The notes under the pieces: model-generated | Databases searched by the model: none | What the model saw: only the letters and a program-made list of their open reading frames with translations | What the model was told of the DNA's origin: nothing | Assembly (NCBI GenBank): GCA_012842645.1 | Contig: DUSJ01000275.1 | Coordinates: forward strand, 1-7,471 | Direction: 5' to 3' | Source: Clostridiaceae bacterium | GTDB lineage: Bacteria > Bacillota > Clostridia > DSM-8532 | Length of the DNA stretch: 7,471 nt | Made by a program: the position numbers and the translations under genes | Part shown: positions 5,836 through 7,471 of the stretch, in pieces | Numbering within the stretch: position 1 is the stretch's first letter | Layout of the letters: each line of letters starts with the position of its first letter

Positions 5836-6651
5836 TCAGCGGCTCTCGGTGTTCTTTTTCTTGTTGCCGCGCGAAGGGATTGTCTTGTCCTTGTTCCTGA
5901 CATATATATGCTTTATCCTGCTGTTGCCTGAATCCCTTTCATCTATTTCAAAGCACTTCAGCGCCCTGATCAAAGGCGTCAGCTTCGCGAAGCCGTAGTT
6001 TCTTGAGTCAAAATCCGGGCGCTTTTTCTGTATTAGGTTGCCCACATCAGCAAGAAATGCCCATCCGTTCTCATCGGCAACATCCGATATGGAGGAAGCT
6101 ATAAGGTTGATGACATCATCACCTATCTTGCTGATGGGACCACTGATTTTCTTTGTATCACCCGTCTTTTGAGGTTCTTCGACCTCGGCCTCGGCTGCCT
6201 GCTGGGTGTTTGCATTTATAACTTCAATGTAGGTAAACTTATCGCACGCTGCAATAAACGGGTTTGGCGTCTTCTTCTCCCCGAAGCCGAAAACTTTCAT
6301 GCCTGCTTCCCTCAGGCGTATGACAAGGCGGGTAAAGTCACTGTCGCTGGAAACTATGCAGAATCCTTCAACCTTGTCGTTATATAAAATATCCATGGCG
6401 TCGATTATCATGGCCGAGTCCGTTGAATTCTTCCCAGTGGTATAGCTGTACTGCTGGACAGGCGTAATGGCATTTTCCAGCAGTACATTCTTCCAGCCGC
6501 TTACATTCGGCTTCGTCCAGTCACCGTAAATGCGCTTTATGGTGGGGTTGCCATACTTGGCTATCTCCTCAAGTATTCCTTTTATATTGCTGTACGGAAC
6601 ATTCTCCGCATCTATCAGCACAGCAAGTCTGAGCTCTGATTTATCTTTCAT
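5836..6651 (-). CDS. NYN (PIN-like RNase) - LOTUS/OST-HTH domain protein
   Basis: A 271-residue soluble protein. Residues about 8-143 form a NYN/LabA-type domain of the PIN nuclease superfamily: LAVLIDAENVPYSN with Asp14 and Asn17, KNSTDSAMIIDAMDIL with Asp78 and Asp84, and VSSDSDFTRLVIRLREAG with Asp103 and Asp105, the acidic residues expected to bind divalent metal. A charged linker (about 145-168) leads to a LOTUS/OST-HTH domain (about 172-255: GWAFLADVGNLIQKKRPDF, YGFAKLTPLIRAL), then a basic tail ending in GNKKKNTESR. Family knowledge suggests RNA binding and metal-dependent RNase activity; the target is unknown. The ATG at 6651 has GAGAGG about 6 bases upstream, and a TATAAT lies some 35 bases before it. 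No clear terminator separates it from the folT promoter. Confidence 0.9.
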   Translation of the reverse strand: MKDKSELRLAVLIDAENVPYSNIKGILEEIAKYGNPTIKRIYGDWTKPNVSGWKNVLLENAITPVQQYSYTTGKNSTDSAMIIDAMDILYNDKVEGFCIVSSDSDFTRLVIRLREAGMKVFGFGEKKTPNPFIAACDKFTYIEVINANTQQAAEAEVEEPQKTGDTKKISGPISKIGDDVINLIASSISDVADENGWAFLADVGNLIQKKRPDFDSRNYGFAKLTPLIRALKCFEIDERDSGNSRIKHIYVRNKDKTIPSRGNKKKNTESR

Positions 6652-6686
6652 TTTTATCCTCTCTTGATGGTTTGTTTTATTACTCC

Positions 6687-6692
6687 ATTATA
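6687..6692 (-). promoter_or_regulatory. Candidate -10 box for the NYN-LOTUS gene
   Basis: A perfect TATAAT, preceded by TG directly rather than TG-n, lies 36 bases upstream of the ATG. No good -35 is found at 16-18 bases, so the promoter call is tentative; read-through from the tautomerase gene is also possible. Confidence 0.4.
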
Positions 6693-6718
6693 CACCTTTT
6701 TGCTGGACTTTTGATTAA

Positions 6719-6946
6719 TTACATAGTGTAACCCGGTTTTTTGTACAGAGTTTCTTCCTTTGAGAGTATATCAGGCTCATAAACGGTTTCTTTCCAACTT
6801 TCCCTCGGTACTTCCTCAAATGCTACTGAAACGCTTTTCTCATCAGTATTCAGGGTTTCGATGATGACCTGGGTTATTTTCTCCGTGCAAAGCTTTTTTT
6901 GATCCTCGGTCCTTCCGGGAAACAGTTTAACGATTACATGCGGCAT
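6719..6946 (-). CDS. PptA-like 4-oxalocrotonate tautomerase family protein
   Basis: A 75-residue small cytoplasmic tautomerase. It begins MPHVIVKLFPG, so removal of Met exposes the catalytic N-terminal proline of the family. The layout with ITQVIIETLNTDEKSVSVAFEEV and the end KKPGYTM closely resembles E. coli PptA (YdcE: MPHIDIKCFP... KKPGYSM), of nearly the same length. Members catalyse keto-enol tautomerisation of small oxo acids; the natural substrate here is not known. The ATG at 6946 has an excellent AGGAGG site 7 bases upstream. It begins 31 bases after the HAD gene and is probably cotranscribed with it. Confidence 0.9.
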   Translation of the reverse strand: MPHVIVKLFPGRTEDQKKLCTEKITQVIIETLNTDEKSVSVAFEEVPRESWKETVYEPDILSKEETLYKKPGYTM

Positions 6947-6977
6947 ATTATCTCCTCCTTATGATTTATATTAAATA

Positions 6978-7471
6978 TCAATCACTGACACCGCTTCTTA
7001 ATCTTTCAAGCACCTCTATCAGTTGGTTCCAGTCATGTATATGCAGGTGCTCGCAGTCCGGGGTTTTCATATTCCTGCACCACAGATTATCGATTTCAAG
7101 GTTCTCATACCATACCGGGAACATGCCTGCACTGGCTGCCCCCTCAATATCAGCCAGCGGATTGTCACCGCAGAACCATACCTTTGACGCGTCGATCCCT
7201 GCCTTTTTCAGCGAAAGTTCGAAAAGAAAACGACTTGGCTTTCTGAACATGTACTCGCTTGATGCAATTATAAACTCGAACCTGTTGTTGGGCAGCAGGC
7301 GGTTTATTCTTTCGGCCAGGGCCTCGCCTGAAAAAGAAATATTGCTTACAACGCCGCTTCGGATACCGCAAGAGTTTATGTAATCGATCATCTTGTCCGC
7401 GCCCGGCATAATGTCGCCCGGAGATGTATGATACCAGAAAATCCGCTCGGCTTCAGGCATGGGAATCGAAA
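6978..7471 (-). CDS. HAD-superfamily hydrolase, N-terminus outside the window
   Basis: The frame is open to the right edge with no stop, so the true start and the catalytic motif I (DxDxT) lie beyond the window; the Met codon at 7460 is internal or at least not demonstrated as a start. Visible are motif II, GVVSNIS (Ser39 counting from the 7460 Met), motif III in FRKPSRFLFELSLKKAG (Lys74), and motif IV, VWFCGDNPLADIEGAASAGM (Asp99, Asp104). This is the Rossmannoid core of a subfamily I HAD phosphatase such as the YjjG or phosphoglycolate phosphatase types. The substrate cannot be inferred. It is the first gene seen of a short run HAD - tautomerase, with 31 bases between them. Confidence 0.88.
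   Translation of the reverse strand, partial: SIPMPEAERIFWYHTSPGDIMPGADKMIDYINSCGIRSGVVSNISFSGEALAERINRLLPNNRFEFIIASSEYMFRKPSRFLFELSLKKAGIDASKVWFCGDNPLADIEGAASAGMFPVWYENLEIDNLWCRNMKTPDCEHLHIHDWNQLIEVLERLRSGVSD

Overview
The window looks like a chromosomal housekeeping segment from a clostridial Firmicute (Bacillota, class Clostridia). The evidence is strong AGGAGG-type ribosome binding sites, sigma-A-like promoters, a tcdA - Rrf2/CymR-type regulator - mnmA cluster like that near aspS in Bacillus and Clostridia, a tetrahydrofolate riboswitch in front of an ECF S-component, and a membrane-bound pyrophosphatase. The species cannot be named from the sequence. I see no mobile element, CRISPR array, tRNA or rRNA.

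Left block (1-2260, all minus strand): tcdA (tRNA t6A dehydratase), a CymR/IscR-type Rrf2 regulator and mnmA (tRNA 2-thiouridylase, C-terminus cut by the window edge) lie head to tail with gaps of 20 and 55 bases and probably form one operon on tRNA modification and sulfur metabolism. The cysteine desulfurase gene that often sits between the regulator and mnmA is missing. Upstream of tcdA is a leader of about 100 bases with two overlapping micro-ORFs that could couple translation into tcdA.

Middle block (2261-4693): a divergent regulatory region with short repeats and dyads, then hppA on the plus strand. It encodes a 707-residue membrane pyrophosphatase whose GNTxKAxTKG motif predicts a K+-independent proton pump. 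A clean intrinsic terminator follows.

Right block (4735-7471, all minus strand): a partial HAD-family hydrolase (N-terminus outside the window), a 75-residue PptA-like tautomerase, a NYN-LOTUS protein that is a predicted RNase or RNA-binding protein, and an unusually long FolT-like folate ECF S-component. The last has its own TGGACA-17-TATAAT promoter and a THF riboswitch. Its expression platform can be read directly: the 3' strand of P1 can pair either with the aptamer's 5' strand or with a downstream copy, and an 11-base pyrimidine run is fully complementary (with G-U pairs) to the Shine-Dalgarno region. This predicts repression of folate uptake translation when reduced folate is plentiful.

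I found no wholly new multi-gene system. The points most worth a second look are the riboswitch expression platform, the tcdA leader micro-ORFs, the NYN-LOTUS protein and the single-cysteine Rrf2 regulator in an operon without a desulfurase.
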